55,893 nt of DNA from an uncultured Ruminococcus sp. (GCA_902802105.1 CADCKR010000007.1:1-55893), one strand, 5' to 3'. Shown: positions 8,346 to 16,383, counted from the stretch's first letter. The notes: a model not told the origin generated them from the sequence alone. Numbers and translations: made by a program.

Positions 8346-8741
8346 TTATTTGCTTTGACTTGAATTTGCCGCTGCGGAAGTATTTGCGCTTGAACTGTCC
8401 GCAGATGATGAACGAGCCTTTCTATGCTTCTTCTGACGAGCCGGCTTCTGGGTGTCGGCTGAATCAGAGCTTGTTCCGTCTGCTGCTGTTTTCTGCTTTC
8501 TCTGACGGGTAGGCTTCTGAGTGTCAGCTGAGTCAGAGCTTGTTCCGTCTGCTGCTGTTTTCTGCTTTCTCTGACGGGTAGGCTTCTGAGTGTCAGCTGT
8601 ACCGCTGTCGGCAGAAATACTTGTACCGTTATCTGTAGGCACCTTTGCGGCCGCATCAGATGCAGATGCAGATATTGAACCGCCTGCAATGAGCATAGCT
8701 GCAAGAGCACAGGTTATAACGATACGCCTTGCGATCTTCAT
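8346..8741 (-). CDS. Small secreted protein with 23-residue tandem repeats
   Basis: About 131 residues. MKIARRIVITC followed by a hydrophobic run and ASASDAAAK is a plausible signal peptide cut near residue 28. The mature part is low-complexity: two near-identical 23-residue units containing DTQKPTRQRKQKTAADG, a third degenerate unit, and a Ser/Ala/Asn-rich tail. Basic patches (RQRKQK) alternate with acidic Ser-rich segments. ATG 8741 is favoured because AAAGG is 11 bases away; ATG 8750 would be too close. I do not recognise a family. It may bind an anionic envelope polymer through its basic patches, but that is speculation. It is transcribed toward the kinase gene. Confidence 0.7.
   Translation of the reverse strand: MKIARRIVITCALAAMLIAGGSISASASDAAAKVPTDNGTSISADSGTADTQKPTRQRKQKTAADGTSSDSADTQKPTRQRKQKTAADGTSSDSADTQKPARQKKHRKARSSSADSSSANTSAAANSSQSK
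8452..8589 (-). repeat. Two 69-bp in-frame tandem repeats
   Basis: Units begin at 8452 and 8521 and differ at only a few bases. A diverged third unit extends toward 8383. The period of 69 bp keeps the reading frame, so unit number can change without destroying the protein. Confidence 0.9.
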
Positions 8742-8833
8742 CTTGATCATATCCTTTCTTCATTTATTTATGGTCAACTCTTTAAGAGCAGCCACCTTAT
8801 AACTATTCCTTTGATCTGTAAGAATAAGATTTT

Positions 8834-8959
8834 AGGCAATACCGCACAAAGATAGTGCCGCAGATGCGCCGTCAATTTTTTCGTCAGATTGTATAGAAAT
8901 TTTGAAGGCATACTGACGTATGTCGAGAAATTTTAGGCGGTCTTTGTGCGGTGTTGCCT
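8834..8959. mobile_element. 126-bp MITE-like element with 19-bp terminal inverted repeats
   Basis: The left end AGGCAATACCGCACAAAGA (8834-8852) is matched in reverse complement by TCTTTGTGCGGTGTTGCCT (8941-8959) with one mismatch. The interior is non-coding. The ends recur at 58-93 and 42638-42664, so the family is dispersed. Flanks are T-rich and a short duplication cannot be assigned. No transposase in the window has recognisable matching ends. The 327-base gap between the genes at 8346 and 9069 otherwise holds only the hairpin at 9006-9030. Confidence 0.75.
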
Positions 8960-9005
8960 TTACTAAAACATCGGTTTCAGCTCCATTCAATATCTTTTAT
9001 TGCTG

Positions 9006-9039
9006 CCCGCAGACATTTTCAGCCTGCGGGTATATTTTT
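9006..9039 (+). terminator. Terminator-like hairpin facing the plus strand
   Basis: CCCGCAG (9006-9012) pairs with CTGCGGG (9024-9030), and TATATTTTT follows on the plus strand. No plus-strand gene lies directly upstream. On the minus strand, where the carbohydrate-binding gene ends at 9069, the hairpin lacks a T run, so it would be a weak terminator for that gene. Confidence 0.5.
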
Positions 9040-9068
9040 ACTTTCACGGATTTAAAGCTCAGTGCCTG

Positions 9069-10622
9069 TCAGCCCCAGCCGCCTCTCATGCCGCCCATGC
9101 CGCCGCCCATCATTGACTGCGGGATAGAATCCACCTGACTGCCGTTGATGATTATCGTGCCGCCGTTATACTGTGCAGTACCGTCATAGTCGAAGGAGGA
9201 CATCTGAGCCGTTACGTTTATCGTACCGCCGTTTACTATGATGTTTCCGTTTGCATCTACCGCATCGGTATCGCCCTGACCCATAACTATAGTTGTTGTG
9301 CCGCCGTTGAATTCTATTGTCGGAGTGCCGACAATATTGCTCTTGCGTGATGCGTTTATGCCGTCGTCAGATGCAGTTATGCTGATATCACCGCCGTTTA
9401 TAATGACGTATGTAGCCTCAATGCCCTCGGATGATACAAGCTCAAATGTGCCGCCGTCGATCTGAGCTATAGTAGTTGCCTGAATAGAATCGCTTGACGC
9501 CTTTATATTGAAGGTACCGCACTTGATATATATCCATCCGACTGTATCATCATCGTCGTTTTCGCTGTGGAAAGCATCCTTTGAGCTGTTGATCTCGAAG
9601 GTACCGTCATATACTGAGATAGAATCGTTTGCTTCAATGCTGTCTTTTACTGTTGTGAGCTTATAGCTTCCGCCTGTTATCTTAATATCATCCTTGCCCG
9701 AAATGCCGTTGCCTGAGGAGCTGATAACAAGCGTTCCTGTGCCGTTGAGTACAAGATCATCCTTTGAGAATATGACTGCATCGGTATTGGTATCACCGTC
9801 AGAAGTAAATGTTCCTGTTACAGAGAGTGTGTTCTCTGTGTCTGTTGTTGTAACAAATACCTTGTCGGCCGATACGACATAGATAACAGGGAAATCGTCA
9901 TTGGTAATGCTGACGCCGTCAAGAACAAGCTGTACCTTGCTTTCCTTATCGGTCTCAACCTTTATTGTAAAGTTTGATGCACTGCCTGTAATAACATAAA
10001 CGCCTGCTTCACTGATAGTAACAGTCTTGTTGTTCTCGGCGCTTATTGCTGTAGAATCGCTGAGGTCTGCCGTCTGAGCAAGGTCACGGTCGCTGAAAAT
10101 ATCAGAAGTATCTATCGCTGCGCTTGCTGAAACCGCTGAATCTCCTGTGCTGCCGGAATTTCCCGTGCTGAACGAATTATTGTCAGGCGGTGTCATATTT
10201 TCCGGTGCTTCCGTGTTGTCCGGACGCTGTGCCGGCGTGAAATCGTTTGAAACGGATGTATCAGGAGAGGCCGTATTCTGCTCGTCTGTCATTTTTGAGC
10301 GCTTCTTGAAACCGTTGGACGTTGCAGAGGATACTCCGCTTTGTCCGCTTACTGCCTCGCTGCTTTCCGACTGATCGTTTGCTGCATTGGATGCAGAGTC
10401 ATCACTGCTCTGCTTATCCTCTGTGCTGCTCTGAGCTGAATCCTCTTTACTTCCGAAAACATCGTCGGCACTGATGGTGGTGTTTTCGCTTTCGCTTTCG
10501 ACTATTACCGACTGTACAGCTGCGGAGGGTGCTGTATCCTTGCTGTCTGATTTTGATGAGCAGGCTGCCATTGAGCCTATCAGTAACGCTGTCATTATTA
10601 TAGCTGCTGTTCTTTTTAACAT
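9069..10622 (-). CDS. Carbohydrate-binding lipoprotein (Cthe_2159-like beta-helix domain)
   Basis: A 517-residue predicted lipoprotein. The signal peptide ends at a lipobox-like SMAAC with lipidation on C21. A Ser/Thr/Asn/Gln/Asp-rich linker covers about the next 150 residues. The C-terminal part contains repeated short strands such as NGTGTLVISSSGNGIS, IKITGGSYKL, DDGINAS and DAVDANGNIIVNGGTI, typical of the right-handed beta-helix carbohydrate-binding domain first described as Cthe_2159, which binds acidic polysaccharides with calcium. It ends in a Gly/Met-rich tail. The start is ATG 10622 with a perfect AAGGAGGT upstream; a longer in-frame reading to 10760 has no such site. Probably a cell-surface polysaccharide-binding protein. 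Confidence 0.8.
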   Translation of the reverse strand: MLKRTAAIIMTALLIGSMAACSSKSDSKDTAPSAAVQSVIVESESENTTISADDVFGSKEDSAQSSTEDKQSSDDSASNAANDQSESSEAVSGQSGVSSATSNGFKKRSKMTDEQNTASPDTSVSNDFTPAQRPDNTEAPENMTPPDNNSFSTGNSGSTGDSAVSASAAIDTSDIFSDRDLAQTADLSDSTAISAENNKTVTISEAGVYVITGSASNFTIKVETDKESKVQLVLDGVSITNDDFPVIYVVSADKVFVTTTDTENTLSVTGTFTSDGDTNTDAVIFSKDDLVLNGTGTLVISSSGNGISGKDDIKITGGSYKLTTVKDSIEANDSISVYDGTFEINSSKDAFHSENDDDDTVGWIYIKCGTFNIKASSDSIQATTIAQIDGGTFELVSSEGIEATYVIINGGDISITASDDGINASRKSNIVGTPTIEFNGGTTTIVMGQGDTDAVDANGNIIVNGGTINVTAQMSSFDYDGTAQYNGGTIIINGSQVDSIPQSMMGGGMGGMRGGWG

Positions 10623-10770
10623 AGTGATTACCTCCTTAGTATCCTCCCCGAAAGACTTGCTTCGGTGTGTTCGTGTTTTGTTCTTTGTTATGTCTGTATT
10701 ATATAGCGGCAATATGGAAGCTATCGGGAATGAATAAGGAATCTGTGTGGAATATTCCATAAAAATTTTT

Positions 10771-10811
10771 CAGAAAAAAGATGCCGATGGAAAACGATCT
10801 CCACCGACATC
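10771..10811 (-). terminator. Probable terminator of the ADP-ribosylglycohydrolase operon
   Basis: Bases 10780-10811 form an imperfect stem (GATG-CG-TGGA with TCCA-CG-CATC, two mismatches). On the minus strand it is followed by a T run (plus-strand A run at 10774-10779). It is about 150 bases past the stop at 10959. Confidence 0.6.
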
Positions 10812-10876
10812 CGTAAGCAGCGTTGCAGAACCTGCGCCTGTTTTTTCTGCTTTATAGCAGCAGTCCGGCGCACATT

Positions 10877-10921
10877 AGAGTGCATGGCTGAGATATAGGC
10901 TTCTGCCTTGCTATGCACTCT
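10877..10921. other. Long hairpin in a 336-base gene-free stretch
   Basis: AGAGTGCAT (10877-10885) pairs with ATGCACTCT (10913-10921). The gap from 10623 to 10958 has no gene. Besides this stem it holds the terminator at 10771-10811, a TATAAT on the minus strand at 10698-10703 that may serve the lipoprotein gene, and a TGGAATATTCCA palindrome at 10749-10760. Confidence 0.5.
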
Positions 10922-10958
10922 GATGCATTGGCTCCTTTGCTGTAGTTATGGCTTAGCA

Positions 10959-12026
10959 TCAACACAGCCTGATTGAATTGCTATAATTTATTCTGCTTTC
11001 GGCAATATCATCCGCCGCTTTTAATATCACGTCAAGGAGTTCAAGCTCCTTCTTCCACCTTGGTTCAATGGCATCATATCCACACAGTGCACCGAGTATG
11101 TTTCCCGTGACTGCTCCGGTGGAATCGCTGTCACCGTTATGATTTACCGATGCAATTATTCCTGCGGAAAAATCATTCTGATGACGAAGCGAACAGTAAA
11201 GGGATATTGCAAGCGCTTCATCCCCTACCCATCCTTCGCCTAAACGATGTATGTTGTCAAGATCGTCGTCTTTGTTTTCAGACAGCCTTACAGCAAGGTC
11301 GATAATGCCTGTCAGGTCTTTGATATACGGATCATCCGAAAAAAGCTTCTTCGCAGTATTCCTTGCATCAATAATTATCTGTTTAAGAGATGCCCTGTCT
11401 TTGCTGTTTGCGATACGATATACTATGTGAGCAAGCACTGCGGCCGGCATATATCCGAGTGAATTGCTGTGCGTGACCGCGGCCGCTTCTGCTGCGATAA
11501 TATCAGCTTCTTCAATACTTACCGCAGACAAAAGACCTATCGGTGCTGCACGCATAACACCACCACATCCCTTGCTGTTATTGAGCTTTGAAGCAATAAA
11601 GCTTTCTGGTATCTCATCGCTCCCTGCTCTTGCTTTTAAAGCAGAAAGACAGGTGTTACCCGGTGCTCTCGGACTGTAAAGCCCCGGAATATCCCTCAGC
11701 CACGAATTGCGTACAGCGATATTTCGGGCTTCGTCAAAGGTATAATACTGTGTTGTGAGCCAGTCAAGGTATGCCTGCTCAATATCGTACAGCATACCGT
11801 GTTCTGAACCGACAAGCATTCCTGACGCCGTAAAAAGCGACATTTGTGTATCATCGGATATCAAGGCCTTGCCGGTTTTTTTGTCAAATTTATATCCGGT
11901 AATGCCCTTTTTGCCGTATTGAGAAAATATCTGTCTTTCATTCAGAAATTCTATCGCATATCCGAGTGCATCACCCACAGCACCGCCAACCAGACACCCA
12001 CGGACAATATCATTTTCTGAGTTCAT
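10959..12026 (-). CDS. ADP-ribosylglycohydrolase (DraG/ARH family)
   Basis: A 355-residue soluble protein with the ARH family motifs: GGAVGDALGY near the N-terminus, SDDTQMSLFTA (dinuclear metal ligands), GCGGVMRAAPIGL, THSNSLGY, and the C-terminal NHNGDSDSTGAVTGNILGAL carrying the second set of metal ligands. Family members remove ADP-ribose from proteins, nucleic acids or small molecules. No ADP-ribosyltransferase partner is nearby, so a free ADP-ribosyl metabolite is possible. A strong AAGGAGG lies before ATG 12026. The metallophosphoesterase gene ends 25 bases upstream and the pair probably forms an operon. Confidence 0.9.
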   Translation of the reverse strand: MNSENDIVRGCLVGGAVGDALGYAIEFLNERQIFSQYGKKGITGYKFDKKTGKALISDDTQMSLFTASGMLVGSEHGMLYDIEQAYLDWLTTQYYTFDEARNIAVRNSWLRDIPGLYSPRAPGNTCLSALKARAGSDEIPESFIASKLNNSKGCGGVMRAAPIGLLSAVSIEEADIIAAEAAAVTHSNSLGYMPAAVLAHIVYRIANSKDRASLKQIIIDARNTAKKLFSDDPYIKDLTGIIDLAVRLSENKDDDLDNIHRLGEGWVGDEALAISLYCSLRHQNDFSAGIIASVNHNGDSDSTGAVTGNILGALCGYDAIEPRWKKELELLDVILKAADDIAESRINYSNSIRLC

Positions 12027-12051
12027 AGTATTCCTCCTTAAAATATTGCAT

Positions 12052-12822
12052 TCATTCTATACGAACTATCTTCTTATAAATCAGAATAAATCTGTCATCC
12101 ACTTTCTTATCACCATGATAATGCCCAAAAAACCAATTTTTGAATTTCAGCCTGGGAAGCAGTTTGTCAAAATACAAGGTAAGCTTGTCCGGCTCGATCG
12201 GTTCAGCAAGTATCTTGTCTGAAATTGATTGCGGAGCACAGTGAGTAATGACATGATCAACGGAATAATTGAATTTTTTAAGGGTCTCCTCTGCATGAGC
12301 GATCTCGTTGTCGTCCGGCAGCTCCTGCGGCCACCATTTTTCGTGAGCTACCCGGAACTCTTTCTCCAGCTTTTTCCATCTGCGGATGGTGTTCCTGAAT
12401 TCTATCTCGTTATCGAAATCATCACGGCTTATTATGCCGTCCTTTATATCATGGGAACGTGCTCCGCCAAACGCAAAGAATTTTATGCCTTCAATTTCAA
12501 ACACTTCTCCCCTGAGCAGATGATATATGCTGCTGCGTATTTTATGAGCCTTACCGCCAAAAACAGACACCGTTTCAAACTCGCTGTTCAGTCTGTCGAA
12601 GTTCTCGTGGTTGCCGTCAATAAAGAGTGTCGTAAACGGCTTTTCGTCAAGCCATTTTAACCAGTGGCCTTCAAATGCGCTGTTCTTGTCCGTATCCCAT
12701 ATACCGCCAAAATCTCCGCAGATGATAACAACATCATTCTTTGTCATATTCTTTTGCTCCGGAAATGAAGAAACAGAGAATTTATTGAACTCCGTATGAC
12801 AATCGCCTGTAATATAGATCAT
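12052..12822 (-). CDS. Calcineurin-like metallophosphoesterase
   Basis: A 256-residue protein with the full dimetal phosphoesterase set: GDCH near residue 6, ICGDFGG, DGNHENFD, ITHCAP and GHYHGD. Such enzymes hydrolyse phosphoesters or nucleotides. The protein is soluble with no signal peptide. ATG 12822 gives the canonical MIYITGDCH start and has GGGGAG upstream, so the in-frame ATG at 12909 is rejected. It is co-directional with the ADP-ribosylglycohydrolase gene 25 bases downstream. The pairing suggests a nucleotide-derivative substrate, which is inference only. Confidence 0.88.
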   Translation of the reverse strand: MIYITGDCHTEFNKFSVSSFPEQKNMTKNDVVIICGDFGGIWDTDKNSAFEGHWLKWLDEKPFTTLFIDGNHENFDRLNSEFETVSVFGGKAHKIRSSIYHLLRGEVFEIEGIKFFAFGGARSHDIKDGIISRDDFDNEIEFRNTIRRWKKLEKEFRVAHEKWWPQELPDDNEIAHAEETLKKFNYSVDHVITHCAPQSISDKILAEPIEPDKLTLYFDKLLPRLKFKNWFFGHYHGDKKVDDRFILIYKKIVRIE

Positions 12823-12951
12823 GCTTTCACTCCCCGTCCCGATAGTGCAGCTTCGGCACAATATTTGTGCATTATCACTTTCTGCTTGCTTATGAACCGA
12901 TTTATTCACAGTTCATTATTATTCTATCAAAAAAAAGCACAAATTGCAAAC

Positions 12952-12987
12952 AGCAAAAAAGAGTCAAGCAGTTTTACCGCCTGACTC
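12952..12987 (-). terminator. Terminator of gpsA
   Basis: GAGTCAAGC and its imperfect complement GCCTGACTC form a stem at 12961-12987. A T run follows on the minus strand (plus-strand A run at 12955-12960). It lies 41 bases past the gpsA stop. Confidence 0.75.
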
Positions 12988-13027
12988 CATTATTTTATGC
13001 GCACAGCTATGCTGCCGGAGATCAAAT

Positions 13028-13987
13028 TCAGAACTCGGTCTTTATACTGCGGAGAAACAGGTCAGAGAGACCCCTCTCAGCGGTTATCTCGCCGTCAATA
13101 ACGCTCCTGACAGTTGTGCAGATAGGAAGATCGACACAATATTTGTCGCCAAGATAAACAAGTGCTTTTGTAGTGTCTACGCCCTCTGCAAGCAGACCGA
13201 ATTTTTCATTTTTGACAAGCATCTCACCGAAACGGCGGTTATGACTGTAGGGCGAGAACAAAGTTGCCTCGTAGTCGCCAAGATGACACAAGCCGTAGGC
13301 AGAAAGCTCGTTGCCGCCCATAGCCTTGATAAGCCTTGATATCTCACGGGTACCTCTCGACATAAGCGCACCCTTGAGCGATGAAAGGTTCAGACCGTCA
13401 AGCATACCTGCGGCAATGCCTACGGTATTCTTTGCTGCTGCGCCGATCTCGGTGCCGATAAGGTCGTTGCCCACATAAAAGCGTATAAGCTCACTCGAAA
13501 ATTCGTGAATAAGAAAATGCTTCAGCTCATCATGGCGGGAATCTATCACCATGCAATTAGGTATTCCTCTGCTGAAATCCTGCGGATGACCGGGGCCGAC
13601 CCAGACAGCTAACCTTGTTTTTTCTGGCACAAACTCCTCAACGATCTCTGTCAGTCTTTTGCCTGTATTGACCTCTATGCCCTTCATGCAAAGCACGATC
13701 TTCTTGCTGCTTATGTCGAACTCATTCAGGCGCGGCACAAAGGAGCGCAGTGCCTGTGCGCTGATAGATATTATAAGAATATCGGCGCTTGTGACAGCAT
13801 ATTGCAGATCATCTGTAATGTTTATACTGTCCCTGAATGTAAGCATATTATTTTTGCGTGTATCCCTCAGCTCGATGAACTGCGGAGCATCGCTCAGTCC
13901 CCATATATTGACATTGTGTCCGATCTTATCAAGATACCAACCGATAAATGAGCCCCATCTGCCGCAGCCCAACAATGAAATATTCAT
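13028..13987 (-). CDS. gpsA: NAD(P)-dependent glycerol-3-phosphate dehydrogenase
   Basis: A 319-residue cytoplasmic enzyme that reduces dihydroxyacetone phosphate to sn-glycerol-3-phosphate for phospholipid synthesis. The N-terminal Rossmann motif is LLGCGRWGSF, followed by VGPGHPQDF and AAAKNTVGIAAGMLDGL with the catalytic lysine. Length is close to the family norm of about 330. It appears to be a single-gene transcript: a TATAAT with a TG extension lies on the minus strand at 14021-14026 and a terminator follows the gene. The first glycine-motif residues differ slightly from the common GAGSWG. Confidence 0.9.
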   Translation of the reverse strand: MNISLLGCGRWGSFIGWYLDKIGHNVNIWGLSDAPQFIELRDTRKNNMLTFRDSINITDDLQYAVTSADILIISISAQALRSFVPRLNEFDISSKKIVLCMKGIEVNTGKRLTEIVEEFVPEKTRLAVWVGPGHPQDFSRGIPNCMVIDSRHDELKHFLIHEFSSELIRFYVGNDLIGTEIGAAAKNTVGIAAGMLDGLNLSSLKGALMSRGTREISRLIKAMGGNELSAYGLCHLGDYEATLFSPYSHNRRFGEMLVKNEKFGLLAEGVDTTKALVYLGDKYCVDLPICTTVRSVIDGEITAERGLSDLFLRSIKTEF

Positions 13988-14072
13988 AAAGTCGCCCCCG
14001 AATCAGAATTGAGTTTTATTATTATATCACACTTCTGATAAAAAATCTATAGTATACGGTAGAAAATCTACA

Positions 14073-14115
14073 GAAATCAATTTTGGTCAGGGGGACTTTC
14101 AAGTGAAGATCCCCA
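14073..14115. repeat. Degenerate dispersed repeat overlapping a gene end
   Basis: GAAATCAATTTT (14073-14084) belongs to the motif found at both ends of the 51022-51176 element. CAGGGGGACTTTCA from 14088 copies the hairpin arm at 103-116. The second arm is degenerate. The last codons and stop of the DUF6062 gene (14099) lie inside this repeat. Confidence 0.7.
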
Positions 14116-14869
14116 CGTTCTCGCCTGTCGGCTCTCCGGCTTCCTCATCGTCATCAGCAAAGCCCGGAATATCACTTGTTTCTATCCTGTCGCCTGTGAG
14201 GAATTCTATGGAGCGCTCAATGCTGTCCTTTGAATTGCCCCACGAAAGCCCTGCGCTGCGGTAATCAAACATCTTGCAGAAATGGGAAATATCATTTTTC
14301 AGCTCCAGAAGATAACCGCCGGTAAGCCTTGACGTCTCCTCGTAAAATGCCTGCAAGCTCTTGCCAAGCCCTTTCTGATCGACATTCATAAGAAGCCAGA
14401 AATGTTCAAGACAGATAAATTTCTGCTCTGCATAGAGCTGACGGAATTCCGGTTCGCTTATCCACATAGCATGTACTATACGAACCATATTTTCCATGTT
14501 TTCTTTTATGTCACGGCAGATGAAACAATCATTCAGCATTGTCTCCAACGCAGCCATGCGCTTTTTGTCGGGCTTTCCGCCGGGTGAAGGCGGCACAAGG
14601 GTTTCGGATATCTGCTGAAGATGACTTTCAAGTATAAGGGCGTTGGAAAGTCTTTTGCCCTGCTTTACCATCATAGAAAAATGACGATAGCAAAAGCCCT
14701 GCTCATTGGTCTTTATCCTGACCATCGGTTCCATCATAGCCGAACCGGTAACATAGTCTGCCTTTCTTTCCTCAAGCATATCCCTCATCCTGCACATAGG
14801 ACAGCCGTCCTTCGGCATGAACACATCGTTTATCGGTATGCTGCAAATGTTTTCTTTCATCGGTTTCAC
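14099..14869 (-). CDS. DUF6062 family cysteine-rich protein
   Basis: A 256-residue soluble protein matching my recollection of DUF6062, a family of unknown function in Clostridia. Four Cys/His clusters are visible: DGCPMCRMRD, GFCYRHF, DCFICRDI and FICLEHFWLL, arranged like two metal-binding half-sites. No signal peptide or membrane segment. It is divergent from the PAP2 gene. The C-terminal residues NVGIFT and the stop are encoded by the dispersed repeat at 14088-14115, so the original end may have been replaced. The function is unknown; the clusters suggest zinc or iron-sulfur binding. Confidence 0.75.
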   Translation of the reverse strand: MKPMKENICSIPINDVFMPKDGCPMCRMRDMLEERKADYVTGSAMMEPMVRIKTNEQGFCYRHFSMMVKQGKRLSNALILESHLQQISETLVPPSPGGKPDKKRMAALETMLNDCFICRDIKENMENMVRIVHAMWISEPEFRQLYAEQKFICLEHFWLLMNVDQKGLGKSLQAFYEETSRLTGGYLLELKNDISHFCKMFDYRSAGLSWGNSKDSIERSIEFLTGDRIETSDIPGFADDDEEAGEPTGENVGIFT

Positions 14870-14964
14870 TGCCTTTCATTGATAATTCTTTTTAAAAAGT
14901 AATTCCATTCCTGCAAATTATGTGTTATAATTAATGCGAAAAAAATCTGGAGGTGCCAATAATT

Positions 14965-15528
14965 ATGGATTGGGAATTTTCATTGCTGAACTATATTCAG
15001 AATAATATCCGAACTGACTTTCTTGACAAGCTTATGCCCGTCATATCATTTCTGGGCAAGCTGTCGCTTATATGGATAGTCCTCGCAATAGCTTTTATGT
15101 GCTTTAAAAAGACAAGAAAAATGGGACGCTCTCTCTCAGCTGACCTCATATTCAATCTTATAGCCGGAAATCTTATCTTAAAGACTATCGTGCACCGGTT
15201 AAGGCCCTGCATCCTTGACAAAACAGTAGATCTGCTTGTAAGCATACCTATAGACACATCATTTCCATCCGGCCATACTCTGTATGCATTCGGCGCAGCT
15301 ACCATACTTATGATATACAACAAGTGGTTAGGTATAGCAGGCTACATTTTTGCTGTTCTCATGGGCTTTTCAAGAATGTATCTTTATGTCCACTTCCCTA
15401 CCGATGTGTTTTTTGGCGCGATATTAGGCATAGCCTTTGCCATCACTGCATATAAGATCGAAGGCATGATATTTGACAGGGATAAGCCTATCTTTCGCCT
15501 GAAAGCGCGCAGCCCAAAGAAGCTGTGA
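14965..15528 (+). CDS. PAP2-family membrane phosphatase
   Basis: A 187-residue polytopic membrane protein with the three PAP2 motifs: KTIVHRLRP, SFPSGHT, and SRMYLYVHFPTD with the catalytic histidine. Members dephosphorylate lipid phosphates such as phosphatidic acid or undecaprenyl diphosphate at the outer membrane face. ATG 14965 is chosen because TGGAGG sits 11 bases before it; the in-frame GTG 14953 overlaps that site. The 3' end overlaps the convergent rsmA gene by 41 bases. Undecaprenyl-diphosphate recycling is possible, given the polysaccharide genes elsewhere in the window, but not shown. Confidence 0.88.
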   Translation: MDWEFSLLNYIQNNIRTDFLDKLMPVISFLGKLSLIWIVLAIAFMCFKKTRKMGRSLSADLIFNLIAGNLILKTIVHRLRPCILDKTVDLLVSIPIDTSFPSGHTLYAFGAATILMIYNKWLGIAGYIFAVLMGFSRMYLYVHFPTDVFFGAILGIAFAITAYKIEGMIFDRDKPIFRLKARSPKKL

Positions 15529-16360
15529 TATCAGAGAACTGCTGCATCGTCATTTCCTCAGCTCTTGCATTTGCAGGTATGCCTGCCCTTGCAAGAGCTG
15601 TATTTATTTCTGCCTTTGACATTGAAAGTCCTGCGCTGAGAGAATTTGAAAGCGTTTTTCTCCTTTGCAGGAACGACGCCCTGACAACCTTGAAAAACAG
15701 CTTTTCGTCAGAAACTTTTACAGGCGGCTCTTTCAGTATGTTCAGCCTGATAACTGCCGACTCTACCTTCGGTGCAGGGATAAAGCTGCCCGGCGATACC
15801 CTGAAAAGCATCTCAGGCTCGCAGTAGTAATGCACTGCCGCACTTATTGCTCCGGAAGCGCGTGTTCCCGGAGAAGCACATATTCTGTCGGCGGCCTCCT
15901 TCTGCACCATGACCGTTATAGCCTTTACAGGAAGTCTTTCCTCTAAAAGACGCATAAGTATAGGCGAAGTAATATAATAAGGAAGATTTGCGCAGATAAC
16001 AACATCTCCCTGAGGGAACTCATCATTGATAAGCTTGTGAAAGTCAAGCTTTAATGCATCGTCGTTTATTACCTTTACATTATCGTATCCGCTCAGAGTT
16101 TCAGCTAAAACAGGCAGCAGGCGCTTGTCAAGCTCTACCGCAACGACCTTGTATGAACGCTTTGCAAGCTCATTTGTAAGAACACCTGCTCCGGGGCCGA
16201 TCTCTATGACGCCTGTTTTATCGTCTGCGCCGCACTGTCCGGCCATTTTCGGACAGACAGACGGATTGACAAGGAAATTCTGCCCTAATGCCTTGGAAAA
16301 CGTAAAGCCGTGTTTTGAAAGGACGCTCTTTATGTAATTGATATCAGTAAGCTTATTCAT
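15488..16360 (-). CDS. rsmA: 16S rRNA (adenine1518/1519-N6)-dimethyltransferase
   Basis: A 290-residue SAM-dependent enzyme that dimethylates two adjacent adenines near the 3' end of 16S rRNA. Visible motifs are GQNFLVNPSV, IGPGAGVLTNELA (SAM binding), VAVELDKRL and NLPYYITSPI (catalytic NLPY). ATG 16360 is preferred over 16399 because AAGGAAAG precedes it and the protein then starts MNKLTDINYIK. It follows the TrkH gene by 23 bases. The end converges on and overlaps the PAP2 gene by 41 bases. The alternative Erm family is less likely given the housekeeping context. Confidence 0.93.
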   Translation of the reverse strand: MNKLTDINYIKSVLSKHGFTFSKALGQNFLVNPSVCPKMAGQCGADDKTGVIEIGPGAGVLTNELAKRSYKVVAVELDKRLLPVLAETLSGYDNVKVINDDALKLDFHKLINDEFPQGDVVICANLPYYITSPILMRLLEERLPVKAITVMVQKEAADRICASPGTRASGAISAAVHYYCEPEMLFRVSPGSFIPAPKVESAVIRLNILKEPPVKVSDEKLFFKVVRASFLQRRKTLSNSLSAGLSMSKAEINTALARAGIPANARAEEMTMQQFSDITASLGCALSGER

Positions 16361-16383
16361 CTGATCTTTCCTTTTCGATATGA

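Noticed and set aside
8452-8589. Tandem repeats as a possible CRISPR array
   Set aside because: Units are adjacent without unique spacers and encode protein.
8318-8710. Second minus-strand frame over the repeat-bearing secreted protein gene
   Set aside because: It has no signal peptide or ribosome-binding site; its length is a by-product of the in-frame 69-bp repeats.
10861-10930. Possible tRNA or small structured RNA
   Set aside because: The stem at 10877-10921 does not form a cloverleaf and lacks the conserved T-loop sequence.
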